DNA of 64,000 nt from the NCBI GenBank assembly GCA_028455995.1, contig JABELC010000003.1, positions 434,001-498,000 of the forward strand, written 5' to 3'. Each line of letters opens with the position of its first letter. The stretch's first letter is position 1. The stretch comes from Scleromitrula shiraiana. Taxonomy: Eukaryota > Ascomycota > Leotiomycetes > Helotiales > Sclerotiniaceae. The notes below the pieces were generated by a model. The model searched no databases. It had not been told where the DNA came from and was given only the letters and a program-made list of their open reading frames with translations. Position numbers and translations under genes: made by a program. Below are positions 35,264 through 46,654 of this stretch, in pieces.

Positions 35264-36513
35264 GATCATGTAGCTGGTCAATATTGCTGTACTATTATAG
35301 TAGCAGACTTCTGGTACAATCACTGGTTGCGCACTCTCGATTGTTGTTTCGATTTGATCAATGGTCAGAAATATGCTGCAATTGATCTGGGGGAGGTGAA
35401 TCCCATAAACCTCGAGGTGTCAGTATATTGGATAGTCTATTTTCACTAGAACCGCAGAATTTACGAGTGGACATGGAGAATCCTGTTAGTATGTGAAAAT
35501 TTTTGCTTCGATTTATGTACCGAGGTACTTCCGTATAGGTTTAACGAAAATTCATAGGCCTAGACAAGTGTGAGATGAGAGTTCCATAACTTTTTTTTAA
35601 CGTAGGGGAAGAAGAAACAAGTAAAGAAAGAAAGACACAACAGTACATACTGATCTTCGTTGCATCAATGAAGACGATGATAGTTACATCTGTTGGAAAT
35701 TGGAACGCCACCGTGAACTGTGATATTGGACAGATGTCGGATGTCTTGTCGCAAACATGGTTGAATACGGCCACCTTCTTAAAATGAGGTAGCGCTTCCG
35801 GAACTATAATTGAAAGCTTGGCCAGATCCAGCCTTGCTAGCCTTCCTCGATGGAATCCACCTGCTAGGTTTTATCGTGCCGAGGAGGAGCCACAAAAGGC
35901 TCAGCGGTGAATCCGAATGGGAATGGCTAATCGTTATCGAGTCGACTTCAACAAATTTCGATGTTTGACTCATACTGCGAGATGAAATTCATAAGATCAA
36001 AAAGATATCTTAGTTTATGTGGACGTGAGGATTAATCAGATATCAATGGTTGTAAGTTCATTGGATCCAAATAGAAATCCGAGATAACCTATCGAGATCA
36101 ATTGAGAAAGATAATATTAGATGGGAGGCTGGAGTGGTAATTGTTATGTAGTATTGATTGTAACAATGGTAATGTGATAAGAGGCTACTATTAAAATCTG
36201 ATACAGAGCCAGGTCAATACGCGTGCAAACCCAGGGATGTGAGGGTGTCGAAGGATTTATTCCCTCATTGTACCCAAATGTGGCTGACCGCCCGAGCTGC
36301 CATGGGGATTGGAGGGAAAATCTTAGTTCTTCGATTCCTCTGTCCCCAAATTGGATTTGCTTTGGCATAATATCTAAGTGGAGAATTAATTCTACTCTGA
36401 TTTCAATGAAAGAGAACCATTTGTTTCATATCTTATTCAATATTTCTTCAGACATTCGAGTCTTTTGGCATCTTTCGATTGTACACGTAAAAACACAAAT
36501 ATCCATCATTAGT

Positions 36514-39500
36514 TTACTCTCCTTTCGTAACAGCTCCCACCACAGATTGAGCCATATGGCTTTGCCACCAGTTGACCCAATCGCCAACGAAGCTGGCTTG
36601 AATCTTGAGACCTTCTCCATCACATTTCGTCATTGTATGCAAATAAATCTTTCCAATCTTCTCGAATAAACCTTTATCCACCCTGTATAAGCCGGAAGCC
36701 AACGATAAACTAGCAGTACTCGCGGCTTTAGCAAATTGCTTGGACTGATCTTTGAGTACCTCTTCGTGAATTGTTTTGATCATTGCCAGTTGTCCTTTTA
36801 CATCAATCTCAGTTTCAACAGACGAAGCTTTCGACTTAGACTTCGCAAAAGATTGAACTATAGCGAAAGCCTTCTCACTCAAATGTTTCGTTTTCGTCGT
36901 TCGGATCAATCGCAGCAAAGGTAACAGTATTTCTACGGCCAATGGGTCAGATGCCTGTTTCTTGGCGTAAATATCAAGAAGATCCAAGACTCGACTTTTG
37001 AAGTTGACCATGTTTTCTTTTGCATCTTTTTGCTCCTGTTTTTTACTCGGTCCCTTCTTTTGCATTCGACCAAGAACTTCCTCGAGTTTTGGTGTCAGTG
37101 CATCCATTTCGGAATCGGTCATGTCAGCATCACTTTCGGAATCTTCGTCTTCCTTTTCTTGATCAAGTGCATGAGTGCCAAGGATATTAGCCAATGCATC
37201 ATTGAGCTCCTTGTTTGCCTCATCATCTCCTTCCTCGTCACTTTCCTCATCTTCTTCTGCAAGATGGGCGTTCAAATGGCCCTCTTCGCCATTCATGTCG
37301 ACAACTTCCACATCCGAGTCTACTTCATCGTCCTCTCCATCGATATCCATTCCATCCTCGTCTTCTGGATTTTGATCGAACATCTCTTGCTGACCTCGCA
37401 AGTTTTCGCTGGAATCAAGAATGTCTGTGATAAGTTTCAAGCCGGGAGCAGTCATTTCTCCCATGAAAGCACTAAAAACATGTTGTGTGACTTTGCGTAG
37501 TAAAGCAGATGGTCTTGACAGAAAAGATAACAAAAGCTCTACCAGTACCTCAAAAGGTTCAACATCTGATTCTTCGGCAGTCTTATGTCTAATTAGAGTG
37601 TCATAACATAATTTCAGCTCGTCGAGAATAGAAACTGCTTCCGAGTCGCCATTGTATAGTTGGAAAATTACTAGGGCAAAGAGAAGCGATAGTGCCTGAT
37701 ATGTTGCTTTGTCTTTGCCGCTTTCCTTCTTCGACTTTTTGAGTAGCTTTTGTAATGTAGAAAAGGCATTGTCCTTAGCATTGGTGATCCCTTCATCCAT
37801 TGTGACTGCATCTGGGGTACAGGAAATAACGAGGTCACAAGGATAATGATAACCACTCATGTCAGGTAGCAGATGAGTAAATGCAGACATCAGTCGGTTT
37901 CTCATGAGAGTTCGGGAGGCATCAGAGAGTGGAGGGTTGGCCGTGGAATTGGTATATGCCAAAGACGCAAGGTGTGGTAATGCGGAAGTTTTGATCCATC
38001 CCGATTCTTCTGAAGCTTCAGTAGCATCAGTTTGGCGAATGGCATGTAGGACATAATCTCCAAACATCTGGCGGCGTTTTTCTGCTTCTGTAGCGTTTTC
38101 CGAACTTTTCGATGTTAGCTATATACTAAGGTGAAGAAGGAGTATCTAATTACCTAGAAACGTTCAGAATTGGTGCGACAAGAACATTAAGAACAGCTAC
38201 AGCGTTGTCATTGTCAATCATGCCAAGAAGTTTTTCGATTGTTTTTGTCTTCGTGATTCGATCGAAACTATATACCCCACTGCCATCAATTAATCCTTGA
38301 AGGACAACAACTAATGACTCTGGGTTTTCCTCTACCGCATGAGTGACAACCCTCAATGATTTATCCGCGGCACGGTTCAGAAATCGATCCTTTTCTTGAA
38401 CATGATTGATAAGACATCGTACAAGATTATGACTGAATATACTAGAAATAAGCTTTGTGCATGAGATATGATCCTGAATCATTTTTTGAAACACAAGGAA
38501 CCCCCAGAATTTACGCTCTCTTGATGCGGATGCGGAAAAAAGGTTTTCTAAACAATTAGTGTGATGAAATTCCCATCGGTGAATACCACTTACCATCAAC
38601 TGCAACCTTCCAGAAGTTTTCAAATGAGGATTTGATGTTTTTCGTCTTGCTATTCGCTGCCTTAACATATTGCTTCAACACAATATCCCAGATAAAATGC
38701 AATTTTGGGTTCCAAGTACCCGTCTGCTTGGCTTGTTGTCCCTTTTCTTCACCTGAAGAGCTTTCCTTGAGAGCTTTAGCAAGATCATTGAGATGATCCA
38801 GTGGATTACCACTCTTGCCCCATGGCTTGTTTGGAAGTTTCATTTTTGGAAATCGATCCTTCGCCCTGAGCCATATTCCAACACCTTCAGGGGAAAGTCC
38901 TAGACCAGCATCACATAGTTTCTCTAATGTAGATTCTGCTTGACTCTGATTCATCTGCTCCAAAGCCTCCATAATAACCCAACCACACTCTTCCCTAGTC
39001 CAAGATTTTTTGTTCGATAAATCCAATAATCTCTCCAACACGGCCTCCCATCTACCATCAATTGTGAAAAGAATTTTGGCTCTGACAAAGCATTGGAGAC
39101 CAAATAATAACCCCAGCGCATGATCCTTCTGTTCCTGTCCACTAAGATCGCCTTCGGGTTTTGTCTTTGCAATTAGGAAATCGAATACGTTTTCGAAGGT
39201 TAATCCAGTGTATTTACTGTCTGAAAGATTCGCTGTGCCAAAAAGTTGCCCCAGTAATTCTGTAAGAACAATGCTGAATCCCAATCGTGCACCCTTTCTG
39301 CCGCTGGCAAGACCTCGACATAACCTCCTCTCCATATGTCTTTGCAATGTCGATTGATCGACTCCATCTCCACCTAATAGCCCAGAAACTATCACATTGG
39401 CGGCATCAAGTCTCTGCAAAACATCTTCGCTGCTTAAGAGATCGTAGAGCTTAACTTCACGCTTCAGCTCCTCACCTTTCGGATTATCAGCAAACGGGGA

Positions 39501-39623
39501 AGAATCGAGAGATGGAGGGGTCGCGGCTGGTTTAGCTGGCTGTTTGGATAATTTCTGCTGTTTTTTCGCTGCAGGTGCCGTAGAGGGAGCCTCTTGGTTT
39601 GATCTCTTACGTTTACTGCCCAT
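36514..39623 (-). CDS. POL5: DNA polymerase phi / POL5-MYBBP1A family nucleolar protein
   Basis: Exons 39623-38594, 38547-38154 and 38104-36514 join in frame for 1004 residues, close to yeast Pol5 (1022). I start at MGSKRKRSN (39623), which has an AAAATGG context; the upstream open frame lacks a better start. The basic N terminus (KRKRSN, AAKKQQKLSK) fits nucleolar import. The first part has the family pattern LGFSIVLTELLGQLF, DHALGLLFGLQC and EECGWVIMEAL. An acidic tract around residues 690-800 (EEDEESDEEGDDEANKEL) and a C-terminal helical repeat region follow. The family promotes rRNA synthesis and 60S assembly and is not a true polymerase despite the name. Intron 1 is 47 bp with GTAAGT. 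Intron 2 skips two nearer AGs and uses GAAAAG just after a CTAAC branch site. Confidence 0.88.
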
Positions 39624-39952
39624 TTTGAAGAAAACTGACAATAATTGTGATAGGAGGTATTGCGAGTTTGGAGATATTAGAAACTTTACCAAAAAATTAT
39701 TTATTCTGCCGAAGGCGGTGACAAGGTTTCACTAGTATCTAATACGAATTCCACCCGGAATCACATCACGATTGTTGTTTTGCGAGCTTGATGATCAAAT
39801 CCAATTTTCACATTTATATGAAGGAAAGAAGACATATCAATTACAAGTTATGAACAACATTGGCAAAAGTAAACGAGTGTTCTGGTTATCCTATATAGAT
39901 ACGTTGCTGTGTTCTTGTTGCTTTACAATCCTCCAAATACGTTTACGGTCGT

Positions 39953-41015
39953 TCATGCGTCATTCTGAGCCTTTCGTTCATCAAAAACTCTCAAGGCCTC
40001 CTCTGCAGCTTTGACTCCACTCAATGCCATTGCTCCAAATGTGGGCCCCATACGGTTTGCTCCGTCGACCTCACTGAGCTCCATGCCGCCAACAATTAGA
40101 CCCGGAACGATCTCACGAGTTCTCTTGACAATAGCATCTTCTGCAACATTCATATCCAAACCTCTCATACCACCCAGCTCCTTTATTTGACCCATAGAAA
40201 CAAGACGCTTGACACAGAAAGCACCAAATGGTCCATCATGGCCTGTGGTAGAGATGACAATTGGAGCATTGATTGTGTTTGGATCCATGCAAGATTGATC
40301 ATCATGATGCATTGTGACAAGCGTCCAATTTGTTACGACACCTGCAATTCTAACGCTCCCATCAGGCAATTGACGAGTAATGAGATCTTCAACTGAGGTC
40401 GCGTTGAACAATTTAATGTTTGGCATAGCAAGAACTTTGGACAGGAGAGTCGAGGTGAAAAGTGCCTGATTTAATTAGGATTAGCATCGAGATAAACTAT
40501 CTACTGTTGTTGGGCCGCGATGTATGGTAGAGAAAGGATAGACATACAGCATGCTTTACGACAACAAAGTCTCCTTCGTCATCGAATGGTACCCCAATTT
40601 CCGTCAAGAAAGCATCCGCAGGCTTACGCATAACCATGGCACTGAAGAGTTGTCCTCCTAACCAAGCGCCTCCTCCTGGAGAGACGGATGCTTCGATGAG
40701 AGCGATCTTGAGATCAGGACGAGCCTTGCCAAGCATGTATGCAGTACTCAATCCACAAGATCCAGCACCAACGATGACGATATCTGATTCAGCATATCTA
40801 TCCAAATCGTTGAAGTAGCGGCGGGTCATGGCACGCGAGACTTGAGACTCTCGAATAGGAGTGAAAGTAAACCCTTCCTCCCATTTTCCTGCCATTTCGG
40901 TCAAGGCCTTGCTCTGACCACCAGTCGTAATAGTAGCGGTATTGAAGTCGAAACCAGGCTTCAATTGAACCCCATCGATGGGAGAACTTGGTTCGATTGC
41001 TGATGGTGGGGCCAT
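39953..41015 (-). CDS. THI4: Thiamine thiazole synthase (THI4)
   Basis: Exons 41015-40548 and 40465-39953, 82-bp phase-0 intron (GTATGT donor, CCTAATTAAATCAG acceptor region), 326 residues, the same length as yeast Thi4. It makes the thiazole half of thiamine from NAD and glycine. The dinucleotide-binding fold is at DIVIVGAGSCGLSTAYML, followed by ALIEASVSPGGGAWLGGQ. The sulphur-donor cysteine of this single-turnover enzyme is present in HHDDQSCMDPN, so it is predicted to be the suicide type. A substrate-binding STTGHDGPFGAF block and the C-terminal GMELSEVDGANRMGPTFG are intact. It is preceded by a TPP riboswitch and sits 330 bp upstream of POL5 on the same strand. Confidence 0.95.
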
Positions 41016-41085
41016 TATTCAGGGTTTTTTCGATAGCCGAAGAACCTACATCGTGTCAGTGGTATCCCTCTGAAAAGGGAAGAGC

Positions 41086-41156
41086 ATGATCCTTTCGCTG
41101 GTATTATCCAGATCAAGTTCATATAACCGTATCATCTCAGAACGATCCCCATCAGG
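41086..41156 (-). promoter_or_regulatory. TPP (THI-box) riboswitch in the THI4 5' leader
   Basis: On the minus strand the conserved THI-box elements appear in order: CTGAGAT (41140-41134), ACGG, then TGAACTTGATCTGGATAATA followed by CCAGCG. The last element is the near-invariant P4/P5 core. It lies 70-140 bases upstream of the THI4 ATG, directly before a good 3' splice site (CTTCCCTTTTCAG, ending 41070), so the aptamer is probably inside a 5'UTR intron. In characterised fungal THI genes, TPP binding changes splice-site choice and lowers expression. That mechanism is inferred here, and I did not assign the outer P1 stem. Confidence 0.93.
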
Positions 41157-41390
41157 AGTACTCCCATCTCATCTCTATAAAATATTCGATGGTGGATGAG
41201 AGGCGTGCTGATGTTTATTGGGATCGAACACCGGTTCATGCAAGATGTTGTTATACAATTGATGAGCTACCTTGATCCATGAGCGGATAATGTCCATGCT
41301 TGGGACTTCATGACTCTTTATGCCGAGTAGTGAGTTGTACTTGACTAAAGTTTGATTTCTAGATGACATGTATATTGTCAGTGGTTGCAT

Positions 41391-42168
41391 TTAAAAGCTA
41401 GGATCTATACAAACAGTTTATTCGTTTTTGAGATAATTTTCAAGTTTCGATGAATGATGTTGAAAAGTTTGAGGTGCCAAATTTCTATTGGGAGCTCTCT
41501 ATATATGTGTATGAAATGAGGGGTAGCTTTTGGTGCAACCCTAAAATATATTACGCCGAAAACCGGCTTCTTTGTTGCTTTTTACGTGCAATATGATTGA
41601 ACGGCCGAGATCTTATGTCCATAGAGCTCCAAACAACGACCAATAGCGATGGAGATTATGACATAAAACAAAGAAGATCAACCTTTCTGCATCTGGGTCT
41701 AACCGTATCTTTACTAGCTGGGATCACGCTCAGGGATCTTTACATGAATATCCAGTATTCGCTGCTCTAAATTTTCTAGAGCAGATCTTGAAAACTTACT
41801 CGTTACTGGCGAATTGTTTAAGGAACATCGCACAGCTTGATCTACGACGATAAATTGCGCGAATTTCTATACATAATAAATAATCTAAAATCTCAACATG
41901 ATTTCAAATCCCGAATAGCGTCTATTGCTTATACTTTATTCTTGAGTATGGAAGGTATATTCATGAATTTCCTACTTAGGTAGGATAACACGAGTTACCA
42001 TATCGATCATTTAACGTCATTCACGCCTTTCGAGCATCAGGAGTAAGCATGTCAATTAGATACTGTTGACCACGGAGTCACTGGAGGCTGTATTTAAATA
42101 TGTGAGGGCGACTCCCTATCACATTATTGAGCTCTGCATCAAAAAATTATGACATCAAAACTATCAAA
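41391..42168. other. Intergenic region, no supported gene
   Basis: AT-rich. It carries the THI4 upstream region on one side and the pseudogene promoter on the other. TTCTAGAGCAGATC near 41772 forms a short inverted repeat with CGCTGCTCTAAA. Nothing coding is seen. Confidence 0.5.
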
Positions 42169-43562
42169 ATGACCCCTCCTCAACCTTTTGAATTCAATGT
42201 TCCCCATGCAAAGATAGAGGAACTTCAAACAAAAGCTCTCAATGACCACATTTCCCGATGAACTTCCGCCAGAAGCTTCTTGGGATCAGGGTCCGCCCCT
42301 GTCGGAAATTACACGACTAATCGATACTTGGAAGACTTGGGATTGGAGAGATGTGGAAAAGTCGTTGAATCGACATCCCCAATTCACAACAACGATTGAT
42401 GTTGATGGATTTGGGGATTTAGATATCCATTTTCTTCATCAAAAACGCAATATCAAAAATGCTATTCCATTACTCTTTGTTCATGGCTGTATCTTTCCTG
42501 TATCAAATGAACGTAAAAGGGTAAAATACTAACACTACTTACCAGGGCCAGGTTCCTTCGTTGAGGTACTCAACATTCTTCTTCTCTTGAATGACCCCAC
42601 ATCTGAGACTACCCCACCTCCCAATTTCCATGTTGTCGCCCCATCACTCCCCAACTTCGGATTCAGTTCAGGTGTCAAACAATGAGGTTTTTCTCTTGCT
42701 CAATATGTTGAAACTTTGCATAAACTCATGCTCTCCCTTGGTTATGATGAATACGTGACGCAGGCGGGTGATTGGGGGACTTGGATCACGAGAACAATAG
42801 GAAAGTTACATCCAGACCATTGCAAAGCCAGTCATTTGAATATGATTTTTGCTCAACCCCCATCTCTACTAAATAATCCTGTGGACAAGATTGGGGATAT
42901 TTTCATGCCATACAGTGAGCAAGAGAAAAAGACCAACGAAAGAAAGACTTGGTTCCGAAAGGAAGGCCAGGGTATGATTTAGAATTTATCTCTTTGATAT
43001 CCAAACGTTCGAATTGGTTCTAACTTGGAAAGCGTATAATTTTTTGCAATCAACAAAACCTCAAACTTTGGCGTATGGTCTTGCCGATTCTCCTGTTGCA
43101 CTTTTCTCTTGGATTTACGAAAAGATGCACGATTGGTCTGATAATTATCCCTGGACGGATGACGAAATTCTTACTTGGGTAAGCATATACTATCTCAGCA
43201 CGGCTGGGCCTGGAACTGCACAACATATCTATTACGATACCATGCACACTCAAACTGGAGGTTATACATATGAGAAAACAGGAATGGACCCCGGATGTAA
43301 AGTTTGGCATGGCATATAATCCAATGGAGTTGGAGAGTGTTCCAAAACGATGGGGTAGAACCCTTGGGAAGGTAGTATATGAGGTCGAAAATGAAAGTGG
43401 AGGGTGGGTCCCCCCTTGTTGCCTATGAACGAACGCTTACTGGATAACAGCCATCTCTACGCCCATGAGAAACCGGAGTTCTTGGTAAGAGATCTGCGGA
43501 TTATGTTTGGTGAAGGTGGTGGCGCATTTGGCATTGTCAGAGGTAAAACTGGATATGAGTAG
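42169..43562 (+). pseudogene. Epoxide hydrolase (alpha/beta hydrolase with EHN domain) pseudogene
   Basis: The sequence starts as an epoxide hydrolase N-terminal region (PFEFNVPHAKIEELQ), then shifts frame near 42240 and continues as TTFPDELPPEASWDQGPPL. The HGWPGSFVEV oxyanion-hole motif is created across an intron (T|GTATCT...ACCAG|GG, about 42486-42547). An in-frame TGA follows at 42683-42685. Downstream are MLSLGYDEYVTQAGDWG (nucleophile Asp in GDWG), a further good intron (about 42973-43033), then DSPVALFSWIYEKMHDW and DDEILTWVSIYYLSTAGP. A second frameshift lies near 43310 and a final segment ends HLYAHEKPEFLVRDLRIMFG. At least three independent lesions make a functional product unlikely. 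Splice sites remain good, so inactivation looks recent. Confidence 0.85.
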
Positions 43563-43777
43563 GTCGAGTGCTAGTTGCCAGCGCCGTCTCTCAGTGCGGC
43601 AGTCTCAAGTTAGTAAAGCAGCAACAGGTTTAGGGAATGGGGAGCAGAGTTGAAGGCAGTAAGATCTATTAAATAATTATCGGCAGTCGATGGCTATTAT
43701 AATGTCAATCTTCGAGATTGATATAAACATCTAGGTTTCATCAAACCACGGGGGTCCTACACATTCCTCTACCATAA

Positions 43778-44398
43778 TTATATTCCTTCTTGTTGTGGAT
43801 CTCCCTGTCTCGGCTTGAAACACAGCATGGTTCTCTCAAACTCTCCCTTCACATCTTCCCAAAAGGCCCAAGTGGTACAAATGTCCTCAAACTTCTCAAC
43901 CAGCTCCATCCAATCCTCGGTAGCAGCGAGGGTACGCAATTCATCACCAAGTAGTGTGCTTGCGATAACGCGAATTCCTTCAAGGTATTTACCAATCATG
44001 TTCTTTTTCTCCCAGTAGCTCCACCAGGTGACCCCATCATCGTGTGGCCAGTTATATCGTGCCATCTCGGTCGCCAGACGCAGGCAAATAACGATTCCAT
44101 CTTTCTTGAGAGTTTTGTCCGAGTTGGCGAATATTTGATCGACAACACCGTACTCAAAGATATCTGTAATAGCGGTGGCGGCGGAGAAGCGGCGTCTCAC
44201 TTGCTCGAAGTAGTAGGGTGGTCCGGGTGCGCCTGGAAATATGTTGTAGCGACTTCTGCAGAAACGCGAAATGTTCATCAAGTATTCAAAACAGTTAACT
44301 TGCTTGCCGTTGATGCCGAGAACTGGGCCAGTAATGCCAACTCTGTCTGGGTAGGTTGGAGTGGCGGGTGCTGTTTCATTACGAGACATTTTTTGCAT
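43778..44398 (-). CDS. Orphan hypothetical protein, 206 residues
   Basis: Single open frame from the ATG at 44398 (a second ATG, MSRNE, at 44389 is equally possible). No signal peptide or transmembrane segment. Composition is normal, with many aromatic residues (YNWPHDDGVTWWSYWEKK) and an apparently helical C-terminal half. I do not recognise a domain. It lies between the epoxide hydrolase pseudogene and another orphan ORF, so this is an accessory stretch. Confidence 0.5.
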   Translation of the reverse strand: MQKMSRNETAPATPTYPDRVGITGPVLGINGKQVNCFEYLMNISRFCRSRYNIFPGAPGPPYYFEQVRRRFSAATAITDIFEYGVVDQIFANSDKTLKKDGIVICLRLATEMARYNWPHDDGVTWWSYWEKKNMIGKYLEGIRVIASTLLGDELRTLAATEDWMELVEKFEDICTTWAFWEDVKGEFERTMLCFKPRQGDPQQEGI

Positions 44399-44808
44399 GC
44401 TGTTTCTTGGTATGTTGATGGTTTGGTGAAATGATTTCTCGAAATTTTGATCAAGATACAGAAAATTGGATCGGTTAATATGAAGTTCACTACGGTTGAA
44501 GCATTTGATACTCGATCATTCTAGATTACTCGCTTGAGGGTTTCCTGCCGTTAGATGAATCCAAGTGAATAGGCGAGAAAGAAGTCTTTATACATGGATT
44601 CTCAGGTGTTCTTCGTCATTCTCTGTAGGGATGAGAGCAACTTCTATTTTACTTTAGCATAAGACTGTGAAATGCCAGTCATCTCAAGTGAACTATGACC
44701 GATCAAATACCATATAATAATAGTTGAGGCCCAGCCACCTAGTTTATATCAGAGTTGACTTTTGTAACAATATATTTGCTACTTTACATCTCGTATTACA
44801 ATCACGCA

Positions 44809-45192
44809 ATGGAACGTCCACCGCCGTCCTTCAAAGATTACGATATTACTCCATGTACTTCTATCCAATCTCCGCGGGATCTTCAACAGAATCTACAAAC
44901 CCTCCAGCGGAGGTTTGAAGAAGAGATAGAAGTAGTGCACGTGTATCTTTTCAATCAGGAGATATCAGGATTTTGGACACAAGTCCATATCAGCTGGTCC
45001 TTGGTTACTACTTTTTCTCAAACGATGAGTTCGTGCGTGAATTTAGAAAATCCAAGTCTGATGATTTTCTTCCCGGATACAGACATGAGGATACCAGCAC
45101 ATGCTGATTGGAGCGTGTTGGACAAATACAAGGGTATTGCCCAAATATTTAGCGATACTCCATGGGGAACTGAGGGGAACTACTGTCTTTAA
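44809..45192 (+). CDS. Small hypothetical protein, 127 residues
   Basis: Open frame from an ATG at 44809 (MERPPPSFKDYD). It has a helical Gln/Glu-rich segment (LQQNLQTLQRRFEEEIEVV), then mixed sequence with IFFPDTDMRIPAHADW. No known motif. Protein-like composition and a reasonable start are the only support. Confidence 0.4.
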   Translation: MERPPPSFKDYDITPCTSIQSPRDLQQNLQTLQRRFEEEIEVVHVYLFNQEISGFWTQVHISWSLVTTFSQTMSSCVNLENPSLMIFFPDTDMRIPAHADWSVLDKYKGIAQIFSDTPWGTEGNYCL

Positions 45193-46654
45193 TCCAAAAG
45201 AATACGGATTCTTGATATATTTTACTCAGCTATTTTTCGTTCCCATGCGTGTTCACTTAAATTCTTGTCAAAAATTCACATATCTATATTAGATATAGCA
45301 TTACATTTGTAGATACCACGCCTGTATTATTCGAAGTTTATGATTAAATTAATGGGGTCAATTCCACTTGCGCCCGGCACTATTCAAGATTACAATGCTA
45401 TTCAGCACTTCAACTGGGCCAATTTATGTATGGCGGTCCTTCACAAACTCTCTGAATGTAATGCCAAGTGCTACTCAATTATTGTTTGCTGCAAGAACTG
45501 ATTTCACACACCCAAACAGTGCCACACTGATGGTATATATATACAGATATATATACGCCCCGTGGCTCATTTTGTGAATGGGTCTACATATTCAAGTAAA
45601 TAGGTACCACAAAAGTCAATCGCAGCTAAGCTATAGTCTGCATCAATAAGAATTATTGTTTAACCATTCTGTCTGATATTTCGACTGATTCTCGTGGAAA
45701 CACGGCAGATTATTCACTTCTCTATGAATGTTGTAGTATTCACTTTCTCGCACACCTCTACTGACAGCATTGTAACTAGGATAATCATGTTCAGTAAAAT
45801 TAATTCCGCAAGCATGTAAACTGCTTTTTAAATTCTGTTCATTTCCACTTACCCAACAAAAATTACCATCATTAGGTCAAAATTTCATCTACTTGAAATA
45901 CCAAGAACCTTTACCACCCAACTCCAAGTACTTCCTTCTCAAATTCTCGACATTGAAAGTTTCCAATCTAAATAACCACTGAGAATGGAGAACATCACAA
46001 CACAGCTCGAGAAGGTTCATACCAAATCCGAACCAGTAATTCTATTCAGTTCCAGTAATTCATCCTTGAATTCTATATCTCTTATATATCAATATCTAAT
46101 TTGATAACCATTTTCTATTTTCCGTTATAGAGTCCACCCACAATCTCAGGACAAATGAATTAAGGAAACGAAATAACACCTTTACCATATTTAGCAAACT
46201 CCCAGTCGAACTATTGGTTAGGATAGCCTACGATTAAGCGTTTCCCATGATGGTCTGCTAGATTGTATAGGACGTTAACTTCATTTGAACGCAGTAGATG
46301 CTGTGATAATCATTTATATAGTCCATAAAATCTAGCCTATCAATACTATGTTTAATGTGATAGTTTCATGTTCAGAAATTATCTTGACTTGCCAAATCGA
46401 GGTAGAAGTACAAGATGTTATGGGAGTCTCAACGGGATCAAGATTGTTATCTCTATTCTGAATAAACTACCAAAGTGACTTCCAAACAGATAGACGTAAA
46501 TGAAAGTTCCAACAGATTGTCCAACAGCGATTAATCAGTATTTGTGAAAATTTGCAATTCTGGCTATCATTAAGATGAGAATAAACTAAATCTGAGTCAA
46601 AATAGCTGCAAAGCAAACTAAACATCGAGTACTACAACAAAACTGAGCAGTTAA
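45193..46654. other. Intergenic region, no supported gene
   Basis: About 1.5 kb of AT-rich sequence with short ATATAC runs near 45535-45555. No open frame with coding character on either strand. Confidence 0.5.

Noticed and set aside
35541..35973. Two adjacent minus-strand ORFs, the second ending at a GTATGT donor-like site
   Set aside because: They are in different frames with no convincing intron to join them and no recognisable domain; kept as unsupported.
36736..37606. Plus-strand ORFs opposite POL5, including a Ser-rich one
   Set aside because: Antisense shadows of the acidic tract of POL5.
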